A DNA stretch of 64,000 nt from Methylobacterium sp. NEAU K (GTDB taxonomy: Bacteria > Pseudomonadota > Alphaproteobacteria > Rhizobiales > Beijerinckiaceae). Location of the stretch: positions 45,089-109,088 of the forward strand of contig NZ_JAUYZJ010000019.1 in NCBI RefSeq assembly GCF_030700285.1. Direction: 5' to 3'. The position numbers and the translations under genes are program-made. Position 1 is the stretch's first letter. Every line of letters begins with the position of its first letter. The notes beneath the pieces are model-generated. The model was not told where the DNA came from and searched no databases. It saw only the letters and a program-made list of their open reading frames with translations. This document shows positions 45,311 through 54,802 of this stretch, one piece after another.

Positions 45311-46174
45311 TCACGGTGCCGCTCCATAGCCGACGACGAACAGGCCGAGGCGATCGGCCTCCACCGCAGTGGCGGCACGGTCGATCACCAGGGTTCCGCC
45401 GGCCTCGAGGGCGAGGCCGACGCAGCCGGCCCTAGCCGCGTTGCGCACCGTCCGGGGGCCGACCGCCGGGAGGTCGACCCGCAGGTCCTGGCCGAGCTTG
45501 GGCGCCTTCACCAGTACCGTTGCCGGGAGTGCCCGGCCCAATCCGAACGGCTTGCGTCCGAGGGCCCGGGCGCGGGAAAGCATGCGGTCGGTCCCCTCCG
45601 GCCCCTCGACGGCGAGCACCCGGTCGCCCGAGACCGCCACTGCCTGTCCGAGATCGTACGGGGACAGGGCAGCGAGCACTCCGCGCCCGGTGCGGATCGA
45701 GGCGGCGGCCGCCTGGTCCGGTCCCAGCCCCCCGAGGCGGCCTTCCGGGCAGAGCAGGTCCGGCGCCGCCTCGTGGACGCCGAGGACGCGGTGTCCCTCT
45801 TCCTCGACGAGAGCGAGCGCGGCGCGCAGCAGCCGGTCGTCGCCCCCGCCCGCGATGGCCCGCAAGGTCTCTCGGTTGCGCAGGGCTGCAGCCGCGTTGA
45901 AGATCGCGGCTGGGCTTGGCCGGGCGACGCCGCCAGCCGGAACAACCACGGCCGGCCCCCAGCGCCGAAGCAGCTTCAGGGTGGCGGCGAGATCGAGGAG
46001 GTCGACGGTTGCGTCGGCCCGGGCGCGCAGGGACCTGTCGGTGAAGCCGCGCAGGGCGATCAGCCGGAAGGGTCGGCGCGCGCGGTTCAGGGAGTCGGCG
46101 ACCAGCATCGGCAGGCGCCCGGCGCCAGCTATGAGAACGAGGGCGCCCTCGGGGACGGGATCGGCCGCGGCCAT
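45311..46174 (-). CDS. lpxI: UDP-2,3-diacylglucosamine pyrophosphatase LpxI
   Basis: LpxI is the alphaproteobacterial replacement for LpxH. It hydrolyses UDP-2,3-diacylglucosamine at the alpha-phosphate to give lipid X and UMP. The 287-residue protein has the DUF1009-type layout: an N-terminal Rossmann-like domain (LVLIAGAGRLPMLVADSLNRA) and a C-terminal domain with EGPEGTDRMLSRARAL, LVKAPKLGQDLRVDLPAVGPRTV and GTLVIDRAATAVEADRLGLFVVGY, all strongly conserved. It lies between lpxA, nine bases upstream, and lpxB, as expected in Alphaproteobacteria. The length is ordinary for the family. Confidence 0.93.
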   Translation of the reverse strand: MAAADPVPEGALVLIAGAGRLPMLVADSLNRARRPFRLIALRGFTDRSLRARADATVDLLDLAATLKLLRRWGPAVVVPAGGVARPSPAAIFNAAAALRNRETLRAIAGGGDDRLLRAALALVEEEGHRVLGVHEAAPDLLCPEGRLGGLGPDQAAAASIRTGRGVLAALSPYDLGQAVAVSGDRVLAVEGPEGTDRMLSRARALGRKPFGLGRALPATVLVKAPKLGQDLRVDLPAVGPRTVRNAARAGCVGLALEAGGTLVIDRAATAVEADRLGLFVVGYGAAP

Positions 46175-46183
46175 CGCGCGGGA

Positions 46184-47002
46184 TCAGGCGGCGCCGATTG
46201 GGGTCGGGATCTCGCGCGGTGTGCAGATCGAGCGTTTGCCGCCGGCGCGGATGAAATCGAGGATCTCGCGAACGGCGGTGTGGGATTCGAAAGTCGCGGC
46301 CACGTCCTCGACGCGCTCCATCAGCGTGCCCTCGGGGGCGAAGAGCAGCCGGTAGGCCCGCCGGAGCGCGTGGATATCCTCCCGGGCGAAGCCCCGACGC
46401 TGCAGGCCGATGATGTTGAGCCCCGATAGGTAGGCCCGGTTGCCCAGCACCATGCCGTACGGGATACAGTCGTTCTCCAGGCCCGAGAGACCACCCACGA
46501 AGGCGTGCGCCCCGACCCGAGCGAACTGGATCACGGCGGCGCCGCCGCCGAGGATGGCGTAGTCGCCGACGCTGCAATGGCCAGCCAGCATCACGTTGTT
46601 GGAGAAAATCACGTGCGCGCCGACCCGGCAATCGTGGCCGACATGCGAATTGGCCAGGAAGGTGCAGTGATCGCCGACCACGGTCTCGAGGCCGCCCCCG
46701 CTGGTTCCGGGGTTCATGGTCACTCCCTCGCGGATCAGGCAATCGGAGCCGATCGTGAGCGTCGAGGCCTCGCCGCGGTATTTCAGGTCCTGAGGCTGGT
46801 GGCCGATGGAGGCGAAGGGGAAGATCCGGGTCCGGGGACCGATCGTGGTGCGGCCCGCCAGCACCACGTGGCTGACGAGTTCGCAATCGCCGCCCAGCAC
46901 GACCTCGGGCCCGACATGGCAGAACGGACCGATCCGGGTCCCCGCGCCGATCTCGGCGCCGGCCTCGATCACGGCGCTCGGGTGAATGAGAGGGCCGCTC
47001 AC
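46184..47002 (-). CDS. lpxA: UDP-N-acetylglucosamine acyltransferase
   Basis: LpxA transfers a 3-hydroxyacyl chain from ACP to UDP-GlcNAc, the first step of lipid A synthesis. The 272-residue protein has the left-handed parallel beta-helix of hexapeptide repeats (many [LIV]-G-x4 units from residue 5 to about 185). The catalytic histidine is in [12 protein letters not shown], and a C-terminal helical domain follows with [15 protein letters not shown]. It starts at a GTG that overlaps the fabZ stop by four bases (GTGA), so the two are coupled. lpxI follows nine bases after the stop. Confidence 0.95.
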   Translation of the reverse strand: MSGPLIHPSAVIEAGAEIGAGTRIGPFCHVGPEVVLGGDCELVSHVVLAGRTTIGPRTRIFPFASIGHQPQDLKYRGEASTLTIGSDCLIREGVTMNPGTSGGGLETVVGDHCTFLANSHVGHDCRVGAHVIFSNNVMLAGHCSVGDYAILGGGAAVIQFARVGAHAFVGGLSGLENDCIPYGMVLGNRAYLSGLNIIGLQRRGFAREDIHALRRAYRLLFAPEGTLMERVEDVAATFESHTAVREILDFIRAGGKRSICTPREIPTPIGAA

Positions 47003-47475
47003 TCCGTCACCAGCATCGCGCCGATCTCTGCCTCCGCGACCAAGGTGCCTTCAACCCGGGCCTCCCCGCGGAACCACCACATTGTGCGGCGGTGATTCAT
47101 CTTCTTCATGTGGAAGCGCACTTGGTCGCCGGGCGTGACGGGCTTGCGGAACTTGCACTTGTCGATCGTCATGAAGAACACCTGCTTGGTCCGCAGCTCG
47201 TCCGTCTGGATGTGACGGCAGCAGATCGCGCCGGCTGTCTGCGCCATGCCCTCGATCAGGAGCACGCCGGGGAAGACCGGCAGGCCTGGGAAATGCCCCA
47301 TGAATTGCGGCTCGTTCACCGTGACGTTCTTGATACCGACGCAGGATTCGTCGCGATCGATCTCGACGATGCGGTCGATCATCAAGAACGGGTAGCGGTG
47401 CGGCAGCAGCTCCAGCAGCTTCTGGATATCGGCTGTGCCCAGCTCTCCGTTGGTGTCGCGCGCCGCCTCGCTCAT
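46999..47475 (-). CDS. fabZ: 3-hydroxyacyl-ACP dehydratase FabZ
   Basis: FabZ dehydrates 3-hydroxyacyl-ACP in fatty acid elongation and competes with LpxA/LpxD for the same hydroxyacyl pool, which explains its place here. The 158-residue hotdog-fold protein has [14 protein letters not shown] near residue 26, then the catalytic His and Glu in [24 protein letters not shown], and a central helix. The ATG complementary to 47473-47475 is chosen; an adjacent TTG upstream is possible. The stop overlaps the lpxA GTG. lpxD is 165 bp upstream, a larger gap than usual in this block. Confidence 0.96.
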   Translation of the reverse strand: MSEAARDTNGELGTADIQKLLELLPHRYPFLMIDRIVEIDRDESCVGIKNVTVNEPQFMGHFPGLPVFPGVLLIEGMAQTAGAICCRHIQTDELRTKQVFFMTIDKCKFRKPVTPGDQVRFHMKKMNHRRTMWWFRGEARVEGTLVAEAEIGAMLVTE

Positions 47476-47640
47476 CAATTCCCGTACCTCGACTCGCCGC
47501 CCCCGAGGCGGCCCAGCATCCGCACCCCCGGGGAGGACGGAGCGTCCTCTTCGGAAGAAATCGGCACGAGCGCAAGGCCTCCCGGACGGTGCGGTCGATA
47601 ACGGCGGCGGACGCCGCCGGTTGTGCCACGCAGACCGGGA

Positions 47641-48699
47641 TCACTCGGCGTCGGAAGCCGCGTCCTTGCCCGAGCGCTCGGCGAGACGTGCCAGCGTCGT
47701 CAATTCGCGGAACCACGCGCGCACAGGTTTGGCCGGCGTGCCGCCCCAGCGGCTGCCCGGAGGCACGTCGCGATTAACGTTCGAGGAGCCGGCGATCTGG
47801 GCGCCGCGCCCGATGCGCAGATGGCCGACCACGCCGACCTGGCCGCCGAGCACGACGTAATCCTCCAGCGTTGTCGAACCCGAGATGCCGACGCCCGACA
47901 CGATCACGCAGTGGCGGCCGATCACAACGTTGTGGGCGATCTGCACGAGGTTATCGATCTTGGTGCCCTCGCCGATCACCGTGTCGCGCGAGGCGCCCCG
48001 ATCGACCGTCGTGTTGGCGCCGATCTCCACGTCGTCCTGGACGATCACCCGGCCGACCTGGGGCACCTTGAGATGCGTGAGGCCCATGGCGAAGCCGAAA
48101 CCGTCCTGTCCGAGACGGGCGCCCGGATGCAGGATTACCCGGTTGCCGATGAGTGCGTGGCTGAGTGTCGTGCCGGCCCCGATGGAGCAATCGCGCCCGA
48201 TCCGCACGCCGGGACCGATCACTGCGTTCGAGCCCACCACCGTGCCAGCGCCGATCTCGGCGCCGGGACCGATCACCGCCCCGGGATCGACTGTGACCCC
48301 CTCCTCCAGCCGGGCCTCCGGATGGACATGGGCGCCCGGCGCGACGCCGCGGGCGCCGAACTGCGAGCCGGGGCGCAGCGACTCCGGGTGCAGTCGGCCG
48401 AGCAAAGCCGCGTAGGCGCGGTACGGATCACGACTGACGAGAGAAACAGTCCCCGGCGGGCAGCGCGCCGCGAAGCGGGAGCCGAGGAGGCAGGCACCGG
48501 CCCGAGTGACGGCGAGCGCGTCGCCGTAGCGGGCATTGTCCATGTAGGCCAAGTGTTCCGGCCCTGCGCTCTCCAGGGGAGCGGCACCGATCAGCCGATG
48601 GTCCGGATCCGCGCCCTCGGGCAGTGTCGCGCCGGCGGCAGCCGCGATCTCGGCGAGGGTTAGGCCGCAAGCGGCGGAGAAGAAGACGGGATCTGCCAT
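47641..48699 (-). CDS. lpxD: UDP-3-O-(3-hydroxyacyl)glucosamine N-acyltransferase
   Basis: LpxD adds the second hydroxyacyl chain to UDP-3-O-acyl-glucosamine. The 352-residue protein has an N-terminal uridine-binding domain (about 1-100; [21 protein letters not shown]), then a beta-helix with many hexapeptide repeats from about 115 to 305, and the catalytic histidine segment [16 protein letters not shown]. The C-terminal helix reads [19 protein letters not shown]. The ATG complementary to 48697-48699 is chosen. The upstream 14-bp hairpin at 48709-48739 ends nine bases before the start and leaves no room for a normal ribosome-binding site outside it. The gene follows bamA as in most Proteobacteria. 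Confidence 0.95.
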   Translation of the reverse strand: MADPVFFSAACGLTLAEIAAAAGATLPEGADPDHRLIGAAPLESAGPEHLAYMDNARYGDALAVTRAGACLLGSRFAARCPPGTVSLVSRDPYRAYAALLGRLHPESLRPGSQFGARGVAPGAHVHPEARLEEGVTVDPGAVIGPGAEIGAGTVVGSNAVIGPGVRIGRDCSIGAGTTLSHALIGNRVILHPGARLGQDGFGFAMGLTHLKVPQVGRVIVQDDVEIGANTTVDRGASRDTVIGEGTKIDNLVQIAHNVVIGRHCVIVSGVGISGSTTLEDYVVLGGQVGVVGHLRIGRGAQIAGSSNVNRDVPPGSRWGGTPAKPVRAWFRELTTLARLAERSGKDAASDAE

Positions 48700-48708
48700 G
48701 CTCGACAA

Positions 48709-48739
48709 CGCGCCGGCCGGATTGAATCCGGCCGGCGCG
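48709..48739 (-). promoter_or_regulatory. 14-bp hairpin between bamA and lpxD
   Basis: CGCGCCGGCCGGAT (48709-48722) and ATCCGGCCGGCGCG (48726-48739) pair perfectly around three bases. On the transcribed strand it begins 11 bases after the bamA stop and ends nine bases before the lpxD start. No U-run follows, so it is more likely a processing or stability element, or a translational control hairpin for lpxD, than a simple terminator. Confidence 0.55.
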
Positions 48740-48750
48740 CGAGGATTTTA

Positions 48751-51321
48751 TCAGAACCGCGAGCCGCCGGAGAAGCGGAACGCCTGCATCTGGTCCCTGC
48801 CGATATGGCCGAACTTGCCGAGCAGCGGCACGTAGACCTTGACTCCCTCGTCCTTCGTGAGCGCGTAGGCGTAGTCGAAGCGGATCGGGCCGAGCGGCGA
48901 GTTCCAGAGGAGGGACGCGCCGACCGAAGAACGGATCGTTGCAGAGTCGCGGACGTTCACGCACTCGGGCTCGACGCCGATGTTGAACGAGGAGAAGTTG
49001 CACCGACCCGTCTGCGGCGCGATGCCGTTGATGAAGCCATCGCCGTTCACGTCGAAGTACCGCTGGCTGTGATAGCCGAACAGCGTACCGGCGTCGGCGA
49101 AGAGCGCGCCCTTCAGGCCCAGGTCGCGCGGCACGCCGGGCAGCGGGAACTGCACTTCGAGGGTGCCGCCGATATAGGTCGAGCCGCCGATCGCGTTCGA
49201 GCGGGCATCGGCGATGCCGACGTCGCGCGGACCGATGCCGTTCGGCGCGAAGCCGCGGACCAGGGACGGCCCGAGGAAGAACTCGTCGGTGACACGCAGC
49301 GGCTTCCCGTCGAGGGCCTCAATGTGACCGCCCTGGAAGCGGACGAAGCCGACCACGTCCTCGAAGATCTCCTTGTAGTACCGCGCATCGGCGGTCACGC
49401 GGAAGAACTTGGAGTCGCCGCCTAGGCCCGCGATATCGGGCTTCAGCTCGGCGTAGAGGCCGTTATGCGGCGCCCCGACCACGTCGAGGGTCGAGTAGGC
49501 GAGCGTCAGGCCGGCGAGTGACGTGAGCGTGTTGCCTTGCGAACCCTTGATGGCGATCGAGGCTTCGCCGTCATAGGCGCAGTTCGGGTAGATCGCCTGC
49601 CCGGCGATGCTGCGGCCCGTGTTCGGGTCGATCGCGTTCGCCCCGTAGGTCGCGGTGTAGCCGGGGATCGGATTCGAGCAATCGCCATAGGGGCGCTTGA
49701 GGGTGTTCGGGACCTTCAGCTCGGTGTTGTACAGCGAGTAGCGAAGGGTGACGCCGAATTCCTCGGTAATCGGCAAGCCGAGGCGGAGCTGGCCACCATA
49801 GACCGTCGTTTCGTAGCGCGAGTACTGGGTCAGGTCGGAGTACTTGTAGAAAGCGTCAAATCCAGCCGCCAGTCGATAGCCCAGGAAGTACGGCTCGGTG
49901 AACGAGAAGTCGACACCGCGCGAGTACTGGCCACCCGTGCCGGCGAGGCGGACATACTGGCCGCGGCCAAGGAAGTTTGACTCGGAGACCGAGACCTCGC
50001 CGATGATGCCGTCGTAGGTGGAGTAGCCGCCTGCCACCGAGAACGAGCCCGTGGGCTGATCCTCGACATCGATGTTGATGACCACCCGGTCGGGCGCCGA
50101 TCCCGGCTCGTTGGAGAACCGGACCTTCTTGAAGAAGCCGAGGCCATTCAGGCGCCGCTCGGCACGGTCTGTGAGCACACGGTTGTAGGCGTCGCCTTCG
50201 GCGATATCGAGCTCGCGACGGATGACGTAATCGCGGGTGCGGGTGTTGCCGCGGATGTTGATGCGCTCGACGTAGACGTGCGGGCCGTCCTCGACCACGA
50301 AGCCGAGGGAGACCTGGTGGCTGGCCGGATCGCGCTGGCCGGTCGGGCGGACCTGCGCGAAGGGATATCCCGCGCGGTTGACCTCCCGGGTGACGTTGTT
50401 AAGCGACCGCTCCACGTCGTCCGCGTTGTAGATATCCCCCACTGCGGCGGTGATGCCGCCGTCGAGCCGGGCGGTGTCGAGCCCGGGCAGGCGGGAATCG
50501 ACTGCGACCGCACCGACCTTGTACTGCTCGCCTTCGCTCACCGTGACGGTGATGACGTAGCCCGAGTTGTCGCCCTCGACGTAACGCGCGTCGGCGCTGA
50601 CCACCTGGAAGTCGGCATAGCCGTTCTTCAGGTAGTAGCGGCGAACCTGGTCGAGGTCGTTGGTGATGCGGTCGGGATCGTAGACGTCCGAGGTCTTGAT
50701 GAACGATAGAAAGTTCATCTCGGAGGAGCTCATCAGCCCCTTGAGGGTGCGATCCGAGTAGGCGTTGTTGCCGACGAAATTGATCGAGATGATGCCGGTC
50801 TTGTCGCCTTCGTCGATCTGATAGATCACGTCGACGCGGCCGTTGGGCAGATCGACGGTGCGGTAGGTGACCTTGGCAGTGGAGCGACCGAAGCGCTTGT
50901 AGACGTCGCGGATGCGGGCGAGGTCAGCGTTGATGATCGCCTCGCTGTAGGGCCCGCGCGCCTTGGCTTCGACTACGCCCTCGAGCGTCGCCTTCTCGAT
51001 CTTCTTATTGCCCTCGAAGACCACCCGGTTGATCAGGTTGTTCTCGCGGACGGTGACCACCGTGCGGCCGCCGGACTGCGCGACGCGCACGTCCGAGAAC
51101 ATGCCGCTGGCGAGCAGGTTGCGCCGCGCCTCCTCGGGGGAGCCGGAAGCGGTGCCGGTCACGTAGGACCGGATGGTGTCGGCGTCGACGCGCTGGTTGC
51201 CCTGGACGACGATCTGCTGCGCCTGGGCGGCGCCGCTCAGGACGAGGCCCGCACCCGCTGCGACTAGGACGATGGTCTTCCGCACCGACTTACGTCGGGG
51301 CTTCCCCGTCAACGACATCAT
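48751..51321 (-). CDS. bamA: Outer-membrane protein assembly factor BamA
   Basis: BamA is the central pore of the BAM complex that folds and inserts beta-barrel proteins into the outer membrane. The 856-residue precursor has a Sec signal peptide (about residues 1-34, cleaved after AAQA), five POTRA domains to about residue 430, and a 16-strand barrel. The RGF motif of the barrel's loop 6 is present in LVRGFAPNGIGPRD, and the last residue is phenylalanine (FRFSGGSRF), the signal recognised by BAM itself. Two ATGs in a row open the gene. It follows rseP in transcription order, but a 444-bp gap suggests a promoter of its own. Confidence 0.96.
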   Translation of the reverse strand: MMSLTGKPRRKSVRKTIVLVAAGAGLVLSGAAQAQQIVVQGNQRVDADTIRSYVTGTASGSPEEARRNLLASGMFSDVRVAQSGGRTVVTVRENNLINRVVFEGNKKIEKATLEGVVEAKARGPYSEAIINADLARIRDVYKRFGRSTAKVTYRTVDLPNGRVDVIYQIDEGDKTGIISINFVGNNAYSDRTLKGLMSSSEMNFLSFIKTSDVYDPDRITNDLDQVRRYYLKNGYADFQVVSADARYVEGDNSGYVITVTVSEGEQYKVGAVAVDSRLPGLDTARLDGGITAAVGDIYNADDVERSLNNVTREVNRAGYPFAQVRPTGQRDPASHQVSLGFVVEDGPHVYVERINIRGNTRTRDYVIRRELDIAEGDAYNRVLTDRAERRLNGLGFFKKVRFSNEPGSAPDRVVINIDVEDQPTGSFSVAGGYSTYDGIIGEVSVSESNFLGRGQYVRLAGTGGQYSRGVDFSFTEPYFLGYRLAAGFDAFYKYSDLTQYSRYETTVYGGQLRLGLPITEEFGVTLRYSLYNTELKVPNTLKRPYGDCSNPIPGYTATYGANAIDPNTGRSIAGQAIYPNCAYDGEASIAIKGSQGNTLTSLAGLTLAYSTLDVVGAPHNGLYAELKPDIAGLGGDSKFFRVTADARYYKEIFEDVVGFVRFQGGHIEALDGKPLRVTDEFFLGPSLVRGFAPNGIGPRDVGIADARSNAIGGSTYIGGTLEVQFPLPGVPRDLGLKGALFADAGTLFGYHSQRYFDVNGDGFINGIAPQTGRCNFSSFNIGVEPECVNVRDSATIRSSVGASLLWNSPLGPIRFDYAYALTKDEGVKVYVPLLGKFGHIGRDQMQAFRFSGGSRF

Positions 51322-51765
51322 GCAATCGCCCGTTTCTGTTCTGGTCGCGGGGGTTAGCCCGTCACAGGCAACCGTTGACCGGTCGTCCCGTTACCCTGGT
51401 CCAAGCGTGGCTTCGGTCCAAGCGTAGCTCTTAGCGGGATTCCCCTGCCAAGCAAACGCGTGGGAGGCCAACGTCAGGGGATTTTGGGGGGTCGTGGCCT
51501 TCGCGCCACTTAACGGCCCGCTCATCATCTGGGCTAACCCAGGATCGTGGTGAACGGCACGTAAACGCCTGCAGAGACGAAGGTTTTCGCGACGGCCGGC
51601 GGCAGCCTTAAAACCGGGTTAACCAGTCTTCAGGGCCCGCGCGCGGCCTGTTGAAGGCAGCGCTCGAGCCGGATCGCGGCAGGATTGGGGCACCCTTTCC
51701 GGTGGATGCCGGGTCGGGTGTCCGAGGCCGATCCTCGACCCGTGCCGGCGCACGAGATCCGGGGA
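51322..51765. promoter_or_regulatory. 444-bp control region upstream of bamA, with CtrA-like box
   Basis: There is no gene here. The region contains TTAA-N7-TTAACC at 51608-51624 (a perfect match to the CtrA full-site consensus TTAA-N7-TTAAC), about 290 bp before bamA. Closer to bamA is a direct repeat of GGTCCAAGCGT at 51398-51408 and 51417-51427, which on the transcribed strand reads ACGCTTGGACC twice, 19 bp apart. A promoter for bamA is expected; its exact -10 is not clear. Confidence 0.45.
51608..51624. promoter_or_regulatory. Candidate CtrA-binding full site
   Basis: TTAA at 51608-51611 and TTAACC at 51619-51624 are separated by exactly seven bases, the consensus for the alphaproteobacterial cell-cycle regulator CtrA. 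The match in a roughly 70 % GC genome is unlikely by chance at any one site, but binding is not shown. The nearest gene start is that of bamA. Confidence 0.45.
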
Positions 51766-52920
51766 TCAGGTGTTCCGCAGGGATGCGCCGAGGTTGAGGA
51801 TGTCGTTCCAGGCCGCGAACAGCATCAGCATCAGAACGAGCGCCAGACCGATGCGGAATCCGATCTCCTGGGCACGCTCGCTGAGCGGACGACCGCGGAC
51901 CACCTCGAAGGCGTAGAAGAGAAGGTGGCCGCCATCGAGCAAGGGCACGGGGAAGAGGTTCAGCAGGCCGATCGAGACCGAGAGCAGTGCGATCAGACCG
52001 ACGAGACCGCCCACGCCGCCGGTCTTGGCGACCTCGCCGGAGACGCGGGCGATGCCGATCGGTCCCGAGAGCTGGTCGGCGGATTCCCGGCCGGTGGCGA
52101 GCTTGCCGAGGTAGGAGAAGGTGCGCTCGACCACGAAGTAGGTCTCACGCACGCCGAGATCCAGGGAATCGACAGCACCGTAATGGACGAGCTTGGCCTC
52201 GGATCCAGCGGGGGAGCGGATGCCGAGCCGGCCGATCCGATGGCGACCGAACGGCGTCTTCTCCTCGTAGGTGGCGGGGGTCGCCTGGATGGTGATCGGA
52301 TGGTCGTCGCGCTCGACCGCGAAGGTCAGCGGCGTGCCGGCGCTGCCCGTCACGGTGCGGTACATCGCGTTGAAATCGCCGATCTTCTCGCCGTCGATGG
52401 CGGTGATCACATCGCCCGGCTGGAAGCCGGCCTGGGCGGCAACACTGCCGGGCTCCACCGACGACACCCGTGCCGGCAACTCGTACCGGCCACCGAGCCA
52501 GATCGCGCCGGCGAACAGCAGGATCGCCAGGATGAAATTCGCCACCGGGCCGGCGGCGACGATCGCAGCGCGCTTGGCCACGGGCTGCGTCGGGAAGCTG
52601 ATCGCCCGCTCCTGTGGAGACATCCGCGCGATGGTCTCCGGATCAGGCATGCTGGCGCCGTTAGCGTCGCCGTGGAATTTGACGTAGCCGCCGAGGGGAA
52701 TGGCGCAGAGCTTCCAGCGGGTGCCGCGGCGGTCGTTGAAGCCGATCAGCTCCGGGCCGAAGCCGAGGGAGAAGGCGTGCACGCCGACACCGCACCAGCG
52801 GCCGACCAGGAAGTGCCCCATCTCGTGGACGAACACCACGACGGTGAGCACGAACAGGAACGGGATTACGGCGCCGAAGAAGCCGCCTGCAGTCCCGCCC
52901 ATCGCGTTGAGGAAATCCAT
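51766..52920 (-). CDS. rseP: Site-2 protease RseP
   Basis: RseP is an intramembrane zinc metalloprotease that releases ECF sigma factors by cutting anti-sigma factors within the membrane and also clears signal-peptide remnants. The 384-residue protein has the zinc-binding HEMGH at residues 32-36 in the first helix, a PDZ domain (about 115-215; VSSVEPGSVAAQAGFQPGDVITAIDGEKIG), and the third zinc ligand region LLDGGHLLFY near residue 330. Three to four membrane helices are visible. The ATG complementary to 52918-52920 is chosen. In most relatives rseP follows dxr directly; here an efflux operon and tetR lie between. Confidence 0.93.
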   Translation of the reverse strand: MDFLNAMGGTAGGFFGAVIPFLFVLTVVVFVHEMGHFLVGRWCGVGVHAFSLGFGPELIGFNDRRGTRWKLCAIPLGGYVKFHGDANGASMPDPETIARMSPQERAISFPTQPVAKRAAIVAAGPVANFILAILLFAGAIWLGGRYELPARVSSVEPGSVAAQAGFQPGDVITAIDGEKIGDFNAMYRTVTGSAGTPLTFAVERDDHPITIQATPATYEEKTPFGRHRIGRLGIRSPAGSEAKLVHYGAVDSLDLGVRETYFVVERTFSYLGKLATGRESADQLSGPIGIARVSGEVAKTGGVGGLVGLIALLSVSIGLLNLFPVPLLDGGHLLFYAFEVVRGRPLSERAQEIGFRIGLALVLMLMLFAAWNDILNLGASLRNT

Positions 52921-53210
52921 GAGCCGGTCCCTGGCCGTCAGTGCGCCGGCATCTCGGGCCGGCCATTCGATCGGTCTAGCAGATCGGTGCGGCGTATCGC
53001 CAACGCAATCCTGCGCGGCAATCTCGGAAGGTGGCACACCCCGACGTGCGTAGTGCGGTCTTGAGATATCCCGCACCGAAGAGTTCGCATTCCGGCGCCG
53101 GAACATAGGCAGAGACGTGAGACGCGAGCGCTGTTCAGGATTCCGAAATACTCGACAGAACGCGCGCCGGTTTCCCCGCTATCCCGAGTATGCCGAGACC
53201 TAAAATCCGT

Positions 53211-54794
53211 TCAGTGTCCCCCGCCGCCGCTGATTCCGGCGGCCGGTCGGCGGACCAATGGCACGGCGCAGGCCATCGCCAGGAACAGCACTGTGAGGGC
53301 GAGGAACAGGTCCTCGAAGGCCATCACGAGCCCCTGGATCCGTACCGTGCTGGTCATAGCCTGGAGGGCCATGCCCGGCGCGGCACTGCCGTAGGAGTCG
53401 AAGCCGCGCTGCAACGCGTCGAGGCGCTCCAGCGCCGCCGTGTTGCTCCAGGTGAATCGCTCGTGAAGCCGGGCGAGATGGAGGTCCCACCGGTCGTTCA
53501 GCACCGTGTTGATCAGCGCGAGGCCGACCGCGCCACCGAGATTGCGGGTCAGATTGTACAGGCCGGAGGCGTTCTTCATCCGGGCCGGCGGCAGCGTGCC
53601 GAGCGCGATGTTGTTGATCGGGATCATGCACAGCATCAACGAGCAGCCGCGCAGCACCTGGGGCAGCAGCAGCTCCCAGAAATCCCAATCCTTGGTGACA
53701 CCGGTGACGATCCAGGTGCCGCAGGCGAAGCCCACGAAGCCGACGCCCATCAAGAGCCGCGGGTCGACCTTGCCGGAGAGACGGCCGGCGATGGGGGCCG
53801 TGACGAACATGAACAACCCCGAGACGAACATCGTCTCGCCGATCATCAGAGCCGAGTAGCCGCGAACCCGGGCGAGATAGACCGGGTAGACGTAGGTCAG
53901 CCCGTAGAGCCCGATGCCGAGCACGAAGCTTGCCACGCAGCCGCTGGCGAAGTTGCGGTCGGAGAAGGCGCGCAGGTCGACGATGGGCTGTCTGGCCGTG
54001 AAGGCGCGCCGGAAGAACAGCAGCGCCGAGATCCCGCAGACGACGGCGCAGGCGAGGACCGCCTCGTCCTGCAGCCAGTCATGGTTCGGTCCCTCTTCGA
54101 GCACGTATTCGAGGCAGCCCAGGAAACCCGCCATGAAGGCGAGGCCCGCCCAATCGAAGGACTTCAGCAGACTGAGATTCGGCTTGTCGAAATCGACCAG
54201 CAGCCACGTCGAGACGGTCACGCAGATGCCCGGCACGACGTTGATCAGGAACAGCCAGTGCCACGACATCAGGTCGGTGAGATAGCCGCCGACCGTGGGG
54301 CCGATCGTGGGCGCGAGGGTCGCCACCAGACCGATCATCGGCGACACGATGGTCCGCTTCGAGGGCGGAAAGATCGTGAACGCGGCGGCGAAGACGGTCG
54401 GGATCATCCCGCCGCCGATGAAGCCCTGCGCGGCCCGCCAGACGATCATCTCGGAGATCGACGAGGAGGTCGCACACATCAGGCTCATGGCGGTGAAGCC
54501 GCCGGCCGAGATCGAGAACATCCAGCGCGTCGACAGCACCCGCGACAAGGTGCCCGAGAGCGGGATCGAGATGACCTCGGCGATGAGGTAGCTAGTCTGG
54601 ACCCAGGGGATCTCGTCGCCCGAGGCCGAGAGGCCGGCCTGGATCTCGTTGAGGGAGGCCGAGACGATCTGAATGTCCAGGATCGCCATGAACATCCCGA
54701 ACACCATGCAGAGGAACGCCACCAAGCGGCGGCGGTCCATCGGCGGGTCGGCTGCCGGGACGGCGACCGCGGGAGAGAGAGCGATGGCGGCCAC
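53211..54794 (-). CDS. EmrB/QacA-type MFS multidrug transporter (DHA2, 14 TM)
   Basis: A 527-residue inner-membrane drug:H+ antiporter of the DHA2 family, partner of the adjacent HlyD-type adaptor. Fourteen hydrophobic segments are visible. LVAFLCMVFGMFMAILDIQIVSASLNEI contains motif D1 (LDxTIVNVALP-like), and the helix-4 to helix-5 region includes RAAQGFIGGGMIPTVFA and the motif C-like GPTVGGYLTD. The pair EmrA-EmrB exports hydrophobic compounds, fatty acids or uncouplers through an outer-membrane channel encoded elsewhere. The gene begins eight bases after the emrA-like stop, so they form one operon, downstream of a TetR-controlled promoter. Confidence 0.88.
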   Translation of the reverse strand: MAAIALSPAVAVPAADPPMDRRRLVAFLCMVFGMFMAILDIQIVSASLNEIQAGLSASGDEIPWVQTSYLIAEVISIPLSGTLSRVLSTRWMFSISAGGFTAMSLMCATSSSISEMIVWRAAQGFIGGGMIPTVFAAAFTIFPPSKRTIVSPMIGLVATLAPTIGPTVGGYLTDLMSWHWLFLINVVPGICVTVSTWLLVDFDKPNLSLLKSFDWAGLAFMAGFLGCLEYVLEEGPNHDWLQDEAVLACAVVCGISALLFFRRAFTARQPIVDLRAFSDRNFASGCVASFVLGIGLYGLTYVYPVYLARVRGYSALMIGETMFVSGLFMFVTAPIAGRLSGKVDPRLLMGVGFVGFACGTWIVTGVTKDWDFWELLLPQVLRGCSLMLCMIPINNIALGTLPPARMKNASGLYNLTRNLGGAVGLALINTVLNDRWDLHLARLHERFTWSNTAALERLDALQRGFDSYGSAAPGMALQAMTSTVRIQGLVMAFEDLFLALTVLFLAMACAVPLVRRPAAGISGGGGH

Positions 54795-54802
54795 GGCTCG
54801 CC

